This document shows positions 1 to 12,828 of a DNA stretch of 30,805 bases, one piece after another. The notes under the pieces are model-generated. The model saw nothing but the letters and a program-made list of their open reading frames with translations, did not search any database and was not told where the DNA came from. The translations under genes were made by a program, and so were the position numbers. This DNA is from CAZVFX01 sp964626565 (lineage in GTDB: Bacteria > Myxococcota_A > UBA9042 > CAIXZC01). The stretch covers positions 1 through 30,805 of the forward strand of contig CAZVFX010000086.1 in NCBI GenBank assembly GCA_964626565.1. The letters are read 5' to 3'. Every line of letters begins with the position of its first letter. Within the stretch, counting starts at the first letter, position 1.

Positions 1-276
1 CCCGGCAACATTGGCACTTGAGCCTATTTGAGGGGATCCATCAAGGTCTGACCCCGCCTGGGTGCGACCTGAAGGAACCGCTGGAGCCCGCATTGCTGTG
101 GAACCATGCGTACATCGATGGCCCCGGTGATTTCTCTGTTTCGTCTGGCTTCCTGGTTGCGACGAGCATGTTCGGGTGGATGGAGATTCTGGACGTCAGT
201 GGCTGTTGGTAGAGGAAGTGTAGAAACCCGGGGGCGGGGCGCGGGTGCGGCTGGAACCTCGCTGAGGGGGAATACG
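1..276. other. Left-edge non-coding stretch, nothing recognised
   Basis: This segment lies downstream of the leftward gene at 277-3051. Short open frames exist on both strands (for example 18-212 on +) but none shows a family motif, a convincing ribosome site or a signal sequence. I see no clear GC hairpin followed by a T-run that would act as terminator for the neighbouring gene. It could hold the end of a gene lying outside the window; the sequence does not decide this. Confidence 0.4.
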
Positions 277-3051
277 CTAGGGGGCGGCGGTGCAAGTGGG
301 CAGTACTTCTCCCTGGAGCACTTCGCAGTAGCATCCTTGGAACGGTGCATAGGGGGTGCAGAAGCCCAGTTCCGCAGCTTGGTCGCAAGCCGGCAGCGAC
401 CCGCCGAAATTGAAATCGGTGACACATAACCCCTGGCACTCGCCCGAGTGAGAGCAAGGGCAGCCGTCGTCACCGGTGGGGCACCCGCAAAGGTGCGGAG
501 GCTCCTCCTCCCAGGGAATACCCCCCAGCGCCTCGCAATCCTCCGGGCCGTAGTTCTTGCACCAATACAGGCTGACGGGCGGGCTGGTGCAACTCTTGCC
601 GCAACCGTCGTCACCGCACGGGTCCGTAACGCAATCGGGAATGCACTCGAACCACTCCGCTGCGCACGTACACGTTTCGGCCTGGCAAACCGGCTTGTAG
701 TCGTAGGGCCAGTCCTCCTCGGCAATGTAGGCGTAGCAGTCGTCCGCTTCAAGGCACGGGCCGGAAGGAGTTGGTACGCACCGGTGGCCCCACCAGTCGT
801 CGCCGGCATCGTACTGGCACTCGAAGTTATTGGGGCACAGTCCGCATTGCCCGCCGCACCCATCGGGCCCGCATTCGCTGCCGAAACACCCGGGTGCGCA
901 ACCGCCGCCGGATGTGCAGTAGTTTCCGTAGTAGTAGTCGCAACCCTTGCCGAACGGGCACTGGCCGCAGGACCAACCACAGCCGTCTGATCCGCACTCC
1001 TTGCCCTCGCAATCAGGCCAGCAGGCCTGGCACTTGCCGAAAGGAGTACAGTACCAGGGTTCGGGGCACTCGCCGCAACTGTCGCCACATCCGTCGGGGC
1101 CGCACTCCTTTCCTTCGCAATCGGGAACACAGGGGCCGCACTGCCCATCGGTGCACAGTTCCCAGGGGCCGCAGAAACCGCAAATGCCACCGCAGCCGTC
1201 CGGGCCGCACTTCTTGTCTTCACACTGTATGGTACAGCACTGGCCCGCCTGGCAGCTCTGGCCCGCCGCGCATTCACCGCAACTGCCGAAGCAACCGTCC
1301 GGTCCGCACTGTTTCCCGACACAGTCCGCTATACAGTCACACAAACACTGACCGGCATCGGAGCACCCGAACCCCGCCTCACACTCTCCGCACTGCAAGC
1401 CGCACAGCTCTCCGCACGTCAGCGACTCACCACACTCTGCCGGACAGCTCAAGCAGTTGCCCTTCGTGCAGACGGCGTCCGGCCCGCACTCACCGCACGC
1501 GCCGCCGCAGCCGTCGGTACCACAGGTGAGGCCGGTGCACTGGGGCTCGCAAGGCTCGTTGCAAGCCCCTTCCACCTCCACGCACTGGAAATCGATGCAC
1601 TTGACCGCGGCACACTCTGCAGACGAGGTCAGCTTGCCAGCACAGTGTGAGTCGGACTCGCAGTACAGCGGGGCGAGGCACAGGTAGAAATCCAGGCCCG
1701 GGAGCAGCGAGTAGAACTGCTGGCATTCCAGCCCCTTAGGGCAACCCTGCACACATTGAGACAGGTCAACCCAGTCGCTCATTGAGTACGAGAAGTATTT
1801 GCACGAAGCGTCGCAGGGCAGAGTGCAGAAACTGCCTTGCGGGCCGCCCGCGCAGAAACCACTATTGCACTCCTCGGGGCCGGTGCACGGACACCCCGGC
1901 ATCCCGGGTTCCAGGCACTCCCACTGGTATTTGCACTGGCCGCCCACGCAGTGCATGCCCAGTGGGCAGAGACCGCACCATTCTGCTTCGTGCTGGCCGC
2001 AGAAACCGGGTTGGCACACGGCGGGTGCGTCACACGAGCCCCATCCTCCGCACATATAGACATCTTCATCGGTGAGGCCGTCACAGTCGTTGTCCTTCCC
2101 GTCGCCGATTTCCTCGATCTCGTCGCTCGGAGCGGGAATGCACTCGCTCCAGCCGAAGCTCATGCACATCCAGGTGCCGGGGCACAAGATCTCCTCGATC
2201 TCGTGATCGCACCAGCCTTCCATGTTGTCGTTCTCGGCTGGCCAGGGGCAGTTGGGGCATTGCCCTTTCACCACGGGAGCGCAGAACTCGCGGTTGCCAT
2301 CCTCTGGATCCTTGATCGCCTGGAAGCCGTCCGGGCAGCCAAATCCCGCCGGCGCACTCACGGTGCAGAAGCTGTGGGCCGACCACGGTTCGTCCAGGCA
2401 ACGGAATTCCAGAGCCTCATGGCCCGGATTATTGTAGAACCCGCTCAGGAAAGTGGCCCCCTTCTGCGGCTTCTGGTGGAGTTTGTTGCAATCCTGGGCA
2501 TCGTAGCACGGTGCGCACAGTACGTCGAACAGGGGCGTGCAATACCAACTCGGGTCCTCGCCGTACGCCATCACGATGCTGCCGCAGCCGTACTGGTCCG
2601 GGCAGTCCTCATCCTCATCGCAGGGAATGGAGCAGATGCCCCCTTCGTAACCCCCGATGCATTTGGCCGATGCACAGTCATCATCGTGTGCACAGGCTGA
2701 GCCAAAAGCCTCGACCGGGTCGCCGCCGTCTGCCGGCCAGGGTAACTCGGCGTCGGCATCCCCCGGGGTGTTCTCGTCTGGGGAGACATCCAGCGCGTCG
2801 GGACCACCGACCGCCTGGCCATCCACCGTCGCATCCTCCGGTCCCGCCTTGATGTCGGGCGTCAAGTCGGGGACATCGACCTCGCCCGGAGGTTCAGGAA
2901 TGGCGACCTCCCCGGGCGGGGGCGGTTCGTATGGCGCCAACGTGTCACAGGATTCGCTGCCGCCCGCAGGTGCGGGCTGTGGGTTGCTCTCCAGGCAGCC
3001 CGCCACCAGAAGCATTACGACACCCCAAAGTACCGGTCTTCCACCAGCCAC
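277..3051 (-). CDS. Cys-rich surface lipoprotein with CGxDGCGG repeats (gene 1)
   Basis: 924 aa, unrecognised as a named protein. The start is GTG at 3051: an in-frame stop lies just upstream, no in-frame ATG precedes it, and a G-rich ribosome site (GAGGGGGGT) sits about 8 nt away. The signal peptide ends in the lipobox LVAGC (Cys19), so the protein is probably anchored in the outer membrane. Residues 20-115 are an acidic, Pro-rich tether. From about 117 comes a Cys module whose first part (GSACAHDDDCASAKC, then CAPCYDAQDC) resembles that of genes 4, 5 and 11. A single MopE-type motif (DGKDNDCDGLTDED) lies near residue 316. Residues about 505-740 carry some seven repeats of the form CxxxxCGxDGCGGxCGxC, also found in gene 8. 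The Cys-rich C-terminus has no recognised fold. Role inferred: disulfide-stabilised, possibly metal-binding ectodomain. It is divergent from gene 2 across a 175-bp promoter region. Confidence 0.9.
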   Translation of the reverse strand: MAGGRPVLWGVVMLLVAGCLESNPQPAPAGGSESCDTLAPYEPPPPGEVAIPEPPGEVDVPDLTPDIKAGPEDATVDGQAVGGPDALDVSPDENTPGDADAELPWPADGGDPVEAFGSACAHDDDCASAKCIGGYEGGICSIPCDEDEDCPDQYGCGSIVMAYGEDPSWYCTPLFDVLCAPCYDAQDCNKLHQKPQKGATFLSGFYNNPGHEALEFRCLDEPWSAHSFCTVSAPAGFGCPDGFQAIKDPEDGNREFCAPVVKGQCPNCPWPAENDNMEGWCDHEIEEILCPGTWMCMSFGWSECIPAPSDEIEEIGDGKDNDCDGLTDEDVYMCGGWGSCDAPAVCQPGFCGQHEAEWCGLCPLGMHCVGGQCKYQWECLEPGMPGCPCTGPEECNSGFCAGGPQGSFCTLPCDASCKYFSYSMSDWVDLSQCVQGCPKGLECQQFYSLLPGLDFYLCLAPLYCESDSHCAGKLTSSAECAAVKCIDFQCVEVEGACNEPCEPQCTGLTCGTDGCGGACGECGPDAVCTKGNCLSCPAECGESLTCGELCGLQCGECEAGFGCSDAGQCLCDCIADCVGKQCGPDGCFGSCGECAAGQSCQAGQCCTIQCEDKKCGPDGCGGICGFCGPWELCTDGQCGPCVPDCEGKECGPDGCGDSCGECPEPWYCTPFGKCQACWPDCEGKECGSDGCGWSCGQCPFGKGCDYYYGNYCTSGGGCAPGCFGSECGPDGCGGQCGLCPNNFECQYDAGDDWWGHRCVPTPSGPCLEADDCYAYIAEEDWPYDYKPVCQAETCTCAAEWFECIPDCVTDPCGDDGCGKSCTSPPVSLYWCKNYGPEDCEALGGIPWEEEPPHLCGCPTGDDGCPCSHSGECQGLCVTDFNFGGSLPACDQAAELGFCTPYAPFQGCYCEVLQGEVLPTCTAAP
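850..1555 (-). repeat. CGxDGCGGxCGxC protein-repeat array in gene 1
   Basis: About seven copies of a 30-40 residue unit with core CGPDGCGGxCGxC, each preceded by a CxxxC pair and followed by a C-rich linker. Copies include CVGKQCGPDGCFGSCGEC, CEDKKCGPDGCGGICGFC and CEGKECGPDGCGDSCGEC. One degenerate copy (CGELCGLQCGEC) sits near the start. The same unit occurs about nine times in gene 8. Boundaries are approximate. Confidence 0.75.
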
Positions 3052-3096
3052 TGCGGCACCCCCCTCACGAAGCCATATTTACCACCTGCATGCACA

Positions 3097-3125
3097 ATCT
3101 TACTCGTACGGTCGTCATCGCGCAA
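3097..3125 (-). promoter_or_regulatory. Putative sigma70-type promoter for gene 1
   Basis: On the minus strand TTGCGC (3125-3120), a 17-nt spacer and TAAGAT (3102-3097) precede the GTG start by about 45 nt. Match to consensus is moderate (3/6 and 4/6). Spacing and position are good; the call is by eye only. Confidence 0.3.
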
Positions 3126-3160
3126 CCGTCGTCCGTACCGGTTGTGGCGAGCCTTAGCTC

Positions 3161-3189
3161 TTGAACGTAGCGGGTGCGGATGCGAGAAT
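3161..3189 (+). promoter_or_regulatory. Putative sigma70-type promoter for genes 2-3
   Basis: TTGAAC (3161-3166), a 17-nt spacer and GAGAAT (3184-3189) lie upstream of ATG 3227, giving a short leader with a GGGGAGG ribosome site. Both boxes match consensus at 4/6. It is arranged back to back with the leftward promoter of gene 1. Confidence 0.35.
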
Positions 3190-3226
3190 AGGTTTCTGAA
3201 ACGGGCATACGTTGGGGAGGACAACA

Positions 3227-5146
3227 ATGAGATCGCGGGTGGTGTGGCTGATGGCCGCCGTATTGGCGGTAGGGTCTTGCGGCGGTCCGGCGCAGGACAA
3301 GGACGCGGGGCTGCAAGGTGCGGACGGCGGGCAAGAGTTGACCGCACTGGCCGAGACACGCATTCCGCGGCCCGTTGACGCCGGTCCGGATCTGCCGGCG
3401 GACTTCCCCGACCTGCCTCCGAAAGACCTCGGCGGCGAACTGGAGGAGGTGACTCCCGATACCGTAGCTGACGCGAACGAAGACTCCATGCCTCCGCTCC
3501 AGGACTCCACCGCTGCGGATTCCGGTGGACTTGACGTACAGGCCGGAGAGGGTGCGGCAGACCTGGGCGGCGAAGAGCTGGAGTTCGCAGACGTGTTAGC
3601 CGACTCACCGGGGACAGACCTCCCATTCGAGGTCCAACCGGACGTCGCACCCGACGTCGCACCCGAGGCGCAGGAGGAGGCGGCTGTTGTGCTGTCGGCT
3701 GCAGTGGTGCAAAAGGCCTTGTTTGATGACTACCTGCAGATCTCGTGCATCACCGTGGACGGCTTCGGTGAACAGATAGATGATCCGGGTGCGTATGAAC
3801 TGTCTGTCTCCGCAGTTGACCTGGTTGAAGATGAGTTTGGTTTCTCCTTTCCCACTGCGGGCAACTACGTCGCCACCTGCACCGATTCAGAGAGCGGTTT
3901 GGACGCGTCGGCTGAGTTTGTGGTTTCCCACGAAGCGGTCGGTCCGGCTGTCAGCTCGCTTTCTGCGGCCATGGCCGCCCAATCGACTTTGATCGCCTCC
4001 GCAATTGAGGCCGCCGCGGATGACAACGATGCGCTGTTGGCTGAGACTGTAGCTGAGCTCCAACAAGTGGCGCTCGACACGGCAGCCATGGTCCCGGAAA
4101 CCGCGGTGCCGCCCCCGGGGGGATGGCCGTCTGACGGTGCAGTTGCCGCTGCTTTCGACCCGGAGCCGGACGACGACGCCTACGAGTCGCTAGTCGCGCT
4201 GGCCGCGGTAGAAGCAGCGGCCCTGGCGGCCGCGCTGGAGGAGCTGTCCGCAACGCCCTCGGCGGCCCTGGCGCAGGACGTGTTCGGGCATGTTGAAGAG
4301 CTGGAGCTACTGTCCGGGCAGATGGAGCAATTGGCTCCGGGGGCCATCGGGCTGCACGGCTCCATGGCCGATTGGGACAACGTACTTGCCGGTCTTCTTG
4401 CGGCCCAGGAAACCTACGCCGTCGTCGTGGCCGACATGTTCACCAACCCGGACAACTACGGCCAGCCCGGCTGCCCCGACTGCTTCACCCTTCCGGGCTT
4501 GATTACGACCATGGCGGTGGGGGCAATTTTGAGCTATGTGCCCAGCTACCAGAAGATGCTGAAGCACGCGGCCAAGGCCGCGGCCAGCATGGCGGTGATG
4601 CTTGCTATCGCCGACGCCATCGACAAGAGTTTCCCCCCAGGCCCCGACGCTCCTACCATCGAGTATCTCATGCCGGGGTACGGCAACGCCATTCCCGACG
4701 GGTCCACCCTGTCCTTCTTCGGGGGCGGATACGACTACTACCCGGGGAACAATGCAGTGATCTTCATCGGGCCGCAGATCGGTGATGCAGTGGCAGGTGC
4801 GGTGTACATCGCGATCAACGCGATTGGCGCAGTGAAAGGGTTGAAGGAATGGTCCAATCCGTGGGAACTGGCCAACGCGATGAAGAAGGCGTTCAACGGC
4901 CTCAAAGAGACGATCAAGCAACTGGGCGGAAACATGCCGAGCCTTATCACCAAGGGTGTGGTGGTGATTCCTGTGTCGAGCGTGCAGGACTTTTTGGTGG
5001 ACAAAGACTACTGGCAGCAGATAGTGAACCTGGGCGCCCCCCTACCCGAAGTCAACGATGACTGGCTGCCCAAGGTAGGTATCATCATTCCCATCAGCTT
5101 CAGTCGGGGGATGGGAGAGACCTTTGAGATCGTCATTCTTCCCTAG
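3227..5146 (+). CDS. Ala-rich lipoprotein with acidic tether (gene 2)
   Basis: 639 aa, function unknown. The start is ATG 3227, with GGGGAGG about 6 nt upstream; an in-frame TTG at 3212 lies at the edge of that ribosome site and is unlikely to be used. The signal peptide runs to lipobox VGSC (Cys18). Residues about 20-150 form a strongly acidic, Pro-rich tether. A beta-rich segment around 150-235 has two Cys and an Ig-like look (PTAGNYVATC). Residues 235-410 are Ala/Glu-rich and probably helical. Three hydrophobic stretches follow near 422-440, 446-464 and 517-538, two of them with few charged residues, so the C-terminal part may contact membrane or pack as a helical core. No catalytic motif is visible. 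The last 23 nt overlap the start of gene 3, implying co-transcription and translational coupling. Functional assignment is not possible from sequence alone. Confidence 0.85.
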   Translation: MRSRVVWLMAAVLAVGSCGGPAQDKDAGLQGADGGQELTALAETRIPRPVDAGPDLPADFPDLPPKDLGGELEEVTPDTVADANEDSMPPLQDSTAADSGGLDVQAGEGAADLGGEELEFADVLADSPGTDLPFEVQPDVAPDVAPEAQEEAAVVLSAAVVQKALFDDYLQISCITVDGFGEQIDDPGAYELSVSAVDLVEDEFGFSFPTAGNYVATCTDSESGLDASAEFVVSHEAVGPAVSSLSAAMAAQSTLIASAIEAAADDNDALLAETVAELQQVALDTAAMVPETAVPPPGGWPSDGAVAAAFDPEPDDDAYESLVALAAVEAAALAAALEELSATPSAALAQDVFGHVEELELLSGQMEQLAPGAIGLHGSMADWDNVLAGLLAAQETYAVVVADMFTNPDNYGQPGCPDCFTLPGLITTMAVGAILSYVPSYQKMLKHAAKAAASMAVMLAIADAIDKSFPPGPDAPTIEYLMPGYGNAIPDGSTLSFFGGGYDYYPGNNAVIFIGPQIGDAVAGAVYIAINAIGAVKGLKEWSNPWELANAMKKAFNGLKETIKQLGGNMPSLITKGVVVIPVSSVQDFLVDKDYWQQIVNLGAPLPEVNDDWLPKVGIIIPISFSRGMGETFEIVILP

Positions 5147-8100
5147 CCCGCGGTGGCCGGTATTGCTGCTGCTGGCAGGCATCCTTGCCGGCATTGGGGC
5201 CTGTTCTTCCTACGAAGGCGGAGCGCTCGCGGGCGATGTGGACGCGGGGACAGCAGACATCGCGGTCGACGCTCCTTGCGTCGACGGGCTGGTCTTGACA
5301 GCTCCGGGAGTGTGCGCACCGCCGCTGCCCCAATGTGATTCTCCCTGGGAACTTCCCCTGGTGGAAGGAGGATGCCTGGCGGTGGGCCCCCGGGCCTGCC
5401 CACGCGGTTGGGACCCGGAGGCCGAGGTCGATTGCGCGGCGGGTGAACTGCTTCCGTGCCCCGACGGGTTCGTGTTGACGGACGATGAAGTCGCATGCAT
5501 CCCCTTCTTTGAAGACGACTGCCTTGAGACTGCGGTTCCCATCCTCGGAGGCGGCTGCCGGGACGTAGGACCCCGCTGGGGGCAGAACGACTTGGAGGAA
5601 CCGCAATTCGACGCCTGCCCGCCGCGGGAGTTGGCGTGGCCCGGGGGCGGTTGCGTAACGGTCGGGCCTCGTGCATGCCCCGCACTGTGGAATCCAGCAG
5701 CGGACGTCATTTGCACTGCCGGCGAATTGAGGCCGTGCCCCCAGGGGTGGTCACCTGCACCCGACAACACCCATTGCGAGCCTGGCTATCCGCATTGCCC
5801 TCCGGGGGGGAGAGCGGTTCCAGGCGCGTGCGTCAACGTAATTCCCGCCAAGGCTGAGTGTCCGGAGGGAACGTATCCCGACCCGCCCGCGGAGGCTGCC
5901 GGCGTCGTTTTTGTCAGCGCCGGGTCCGAGTGTACCACTGCTTGCGGCAGTATCGATGCGCCTTTCTCTTCCATCCAGGAAGGAGTCGACGCGGTTGCAG
6001 ATGATGGATGGGTTCTCGTCTCCGAGGGCGACTACGAAGCCTTCGTGGTGGGGCATCCAGCCGGCGTGGCCGGAGTCTGTGCGAGCAAGGTCCTGGTCAC
6101 CAAAGCGATAGCGGTGCCTCCGGCCGTAGGCAGCAAGGTGGAGACTGCCTCCATTATAGCGTTGAACGCTTCGTCGGTGGAGATCTCCGGGATCGGTGTC
6201 CAATCATCCGGTGCTGGACTGGTTCTGGTGGGGGCTGACCAGTTCGAAGTTACAGATGTCGAGGTTGCCGGAGGGGCCGGCGTCGGCGTCTTCGTGAGCG
6301 GCAAGAGCACCGGGTCGCTGTCCGGTCTGTGGATCCATGACACTCAACCAGGTAACGGCCCGGGCTTGCAGGGCGAGGGTATCTGGATAGAGGACGGCTC
6401 GCAGGTGGAGGTGCGGCAGGTTCTGGTCGAGATGGCGAGAAAGTCCGGAGTGTTCGTCAAGCACGGGTCGACATCCGTATCCATCGTGGATTCTACCATT
6501 CGCAATACGCTATGCAATTCAAGCGGAACCTGGGGAGCCGGCGTGTTCGCCAATGCCGGCACCGCACTCACCCTGGAAAACACGCTACTGGAGGGCAATC
6601 GAACCCAGGGAGTGGTCGCCGGGGCCAATTGTGTGGCGGCAATAACCGAGTGCGTAGTCCGGGAGACCACGCCGGACGAATATGGGGCCAACGGTGCGGG
6701 CATTGAGATCGGCCCCGGGGCAGCCCTTCAGGTGACCGACTCCTTTCTCAGCGGCAACGCAGGGGGCGGCGTGCTGGTGTCGCAGGCGGATGCGGACGCA
6801 CACATCTCCGGGAGCGTGATCGAGGGAACTGTTCCCAACCCGGGATCCGGGCCGTCGGGGTTTGGAGTAGTGGCCACTCAGGGAGGCAAAGTGGAGTTGT
6901 CCGGCTCCTTGATTGTGGGCAACTCCTCCGCGGGCGTGGTCGCACAAAACCCGGGGACCCTCATCGAGTTGGAAGGATGTATTGTCACCGAGACTCAATT
7001 GGCCGGAGATGGCAAATTCGGGCACGGCGTAAACGCGGGACTCGGTTCTGAAATCAACATTGCGGCCAGTGTGGTCGAGGACAACATGAACATCGGCGTA
7101 GCCACCACTCATGGGGGTACGGGCACGACGGTGGAGCGGAGTGTGATTAGAGGGACGATGCCGGTAGAGGCCGGGAAAGCCGCGCACGGTCTGACCGCCG
7201 GCTCCACCAGCACAGTGCAGGTTACAGATTCCCTCATCGAGGATAACGGCACAGTGGGGGCCATGGCCTCGGAACTGGGCACCAAGCTGACCCTGCGCAG
7301 CGTAATGGTCCGCGGAAACGGTGTCGGGCCGCTGGCCAAGGAAACGGCAGGCGTGGCGATCATCGAGCAGGCTGAGGCGCACGTGCAAGGATGCGTCCTT
7401 GAAGGGAACGGCGCATCCAACCTTGCTGTGAAGACGGGGGGAAACGCGCTGGTCGAGGCATCTACGGTTCGTGATGCTCAGCCCGTGGGGACAGACGACG
7501 CCGGGTTTGGGATTCTCGCGACCGGAGGGGCCCAGGTCGCTATCGCAGATAGCCTGCTGGAGATCTCTGACTTGATGGGATCTGCCTGTCTGCTCTCGGC
7601 AGCCGGGGCGACGCTGAACGGGGTGATACTGCGGGGCACCAATTCCACCACTTCTTCGGGCAGCGGACTGCGCGCCCGAGACGGGACTCAGGTCAGCCTG
7701 ACTGATTGTCTGCTCGAAGGAAACCTGACCAAGGGTGTGCTGGTCATAGACCCGGGCACCGTGGCCAAGATCCAGGGAGGTACGAGCCGGCAAAGCGATG
7801 GCAGCGGCTCCGGAACTTTCGCAACCGTCGCGATACTGGCACAAGAAGGGGCTGAGCTTACCGTCGCAGATACGCTCCTGACCGCGGCCACCTATCTCGG
7901 TATTGTGGTGAGTGGGAATGGCACCAGCGCGCACGTCAGGCGCTCGGCTTTCAAGCCTGACCACGCCGGGCTGCACCTTGCTGGTGCCGCGGCCATCGCA
8001 ACCATGGACTCCACGGACGTCACGGTGGACAGTTGTCTCATTCACGCGGCCCCGGGAGCCGGGATATCAATCTATGACGATGCCCACTGCCGCATCGCCG

Positions 8101-8837
8101 GGACTGTCATTAGAGATACGGTGCCTTCCGCCAACGGAGCTGGAGCGGGTCTATCGGCAAATCACGATGCCGTGGTTTCAGTTGAGGGATGTTTGCTGGA
8201 AGGCAACCACTCAGTCAGCATGTTCGTTTGGGGGAAGCTGGAGCCGGATGATGACGTGTCAGGAGCAGACGCGAAACTCCGGGGCACGATTGTGCGCAAA
8301 ACCACTGCTCACGGGGGCGAAGAAGAGCTGGGCATGGGGCTCGCTATTCTCGCCGGTGGCAAGGCGGATGTGGGGCATTGCCTGATCGAAGACAACGGCA
8401 CGGCCGGCATCTTCGTACTGGACGACGGCTCCTCAGCCTCGGTCTCCAATTCGTCCTTGCAATCGACGGCGACGGGAGGAGCGGAGCCGGAGGTGGAAGG
8501 GACGTTCGAGGGCCAGGTTTTCGGCGACGGACTATTTGCCGGCAATGACGCCTCGGTCGACATCTCGTCCACCCTGGTTATGGGCAACTCCCGGTGCGGT
8601 GTGTACCTTGAGAATTCCGTCGGGGTGATCACCGACTCGGTGATCGCTCTCAACTCCTCGTTTGGCCTCGCGATGGCGGATTGTGCTGAAGACGTTCAGC
8701 ACCAGGGAAAAGGGAACATCATTGCAGGCAACGCTCTCAGTCTACCGCCCAACCTTGCTGCAGAAATCACCGCGAGCCCCAGCGGCCTCCCGGTGCCTCC
8801 GGTTCCGGAGGTGGGTCCCATGCCGTCCGCACGTTAG
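5124..8837 (+). CDS. Right-handed beta-helix lipoprotein (gene 3)
   Basis: 1237 aa. The TTG start at 5124 is chosen because it has GGAGAG about 4 nt upstream and gives an n-region with two Arg before the hydrophobic core; the next in-frame TTG (5163) would leave a signal without positive charge. The lipobox is IGAC (Cys27). Residues about 50-240 are Cys-rich and contain a duplicated unit beginning VGPRACP and ending AGELxPCPxGW. From about residue 255 (PFSSIQEGVDAV, the typical entry into a parallel beta-helix) to about 1200 there are many 22-30 residue coils of the type xVxITDSLIEGNxxxGV, as in pectate-lyase-like folds. No polysaccharide-lyase active-site residues could be identified, so enzyme activity is uncertain; adhesion or polysaccharide binding is as likely. 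It overlaps gene 2 by 23 nt and ends 12 bp from the convergent gene 4. Confidence 0.9.
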   Translation: MRSSFFPSPRWPVLLLLAGILAGIGACSSYEGGALAGDVDAGTADIAVDAPCVDGLVLTAPGVCAPPLPQCDSPWELPLVEGGCLAVGPRACPRGWDPEAEVDCAAGELLPCPDGFVLTDDEVACIPFFEDDCLETAVPILGGGCRDVGPRWGQNDLEEPQFDACPPRELAWPGGGCVTVGPRACPALWNPAADVICTAGELRPCPQGWSPAPDNTHCEPGYPHCPPGGRAVPGACVNVIPAKAECPEGTYPDPPAEAAGVVFVSAGSECTTACGSIDAPFSSIQEGVDAVADDGWVLVSEGDYEAFVVGHPAGVAGVCASKVLVTKAIAVPPAVGSKVETASIIALNASSVEISGIGVQSSGAGLVLVGADQFEVTDVEVAGGAGVGVFVSGKSTGSLSGLWIHDTQPGNGPGLQGEGIWIEDGSQVEVRQVLVEMARKSGVFVKHGSTSVSIVDSTIRNTLCNSSGTWGAGVFANAGTALTLENTLLEGNRTQGVVAGANCVAAITECVVRETTPDEYGANGAGIEIGPGAALQVTDSFLSGNAGGGVLVSQADADAHISGSVIEGTVPNPGSGPSGFGVVATQGGKVELSGSLIVGNSSAGVVAQNPGTLIELEGCIVTETQLAGDGKFGHGVNAGLGSEINIAASVVEDNMNIGVATTHGGTGTTVERSVIRGTMPVEAGKAAHGLTAGSTSTVQVTDSLIEDNGTVGAMASELGTKLTLRSVMVRGNGVGPLAKETAGVAIIEQAEAHVQGCVLEGNGASNLAVKTGGNALVEASTVRDAQPVGTDDAGFGILATGGAQVAIADSLLEISDLMGSACLLSAAGATLNGVILRGTNSTTSSGSGLRARDGTQVSLTDCLLEGNLTKGVLVIDPGTVAKIQGGTSRQSDGSGSGTFATVAILAQEGAELTVADTLLTAATYLGIVVSGNGTSAHVRRSAFKPDHAGLHLAGAAAIATMDSTDVTVDSCLIHAAPGAGISIYDDAHCRIAGTVIRDTVPSANGAGAGLSANHDAVVSVEGCLLEGNHSVSMFVWGKLEPDDDVSGADAKLRGTIVRKTTAHGGEEELGMGLAILAGGKADVGHCLIEDNGTAGIFVLDDGSSASVSNSSLQSTATGGAEPEVEGTFEGQVFGDGLFAGNDASVDISSTLVMGNSRCGVYLENSVGVITDSVIALNSSFGLAMADCAEDVQHQGKGNIIAGNALSLPPNLAAEITASPSGLPVPPVPEVGPMPSAR

Positions 8838-8849
8838 ACGCGGGCTCAC

Positions 8850-12809
<3,960 letters not shown>

Positions 12810-12828
12810 TGTTTCCTCCAGAAGAACG
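12810..12828 (-). promoter_or_regulatory. 19-bp intercistronic gap with ribosome site for gene 4
   Basis: The gap between the stop of gene 5 and the ATG of gene 4 contains TCTGGAGGAAACA and nothing else. There is no room for a promoter or terminator, which supports a gene 5 - gene 4 operon and sets the gene 4 start at 12809. Confidence 0.7.

Noticed and set aside
24..1322. 432-codon open frame on - overlapping gene 1 in another register
   Set aside because: Ala/Arg-rich composition without motifs; gene 1 has the signal peptide and repeats.
6585..8045. 486-codon open frame on - inside gene 3
   Set aside because: Antisense to the beta-helix coding frame, no family motif, no signal; a GC-rich shadow.
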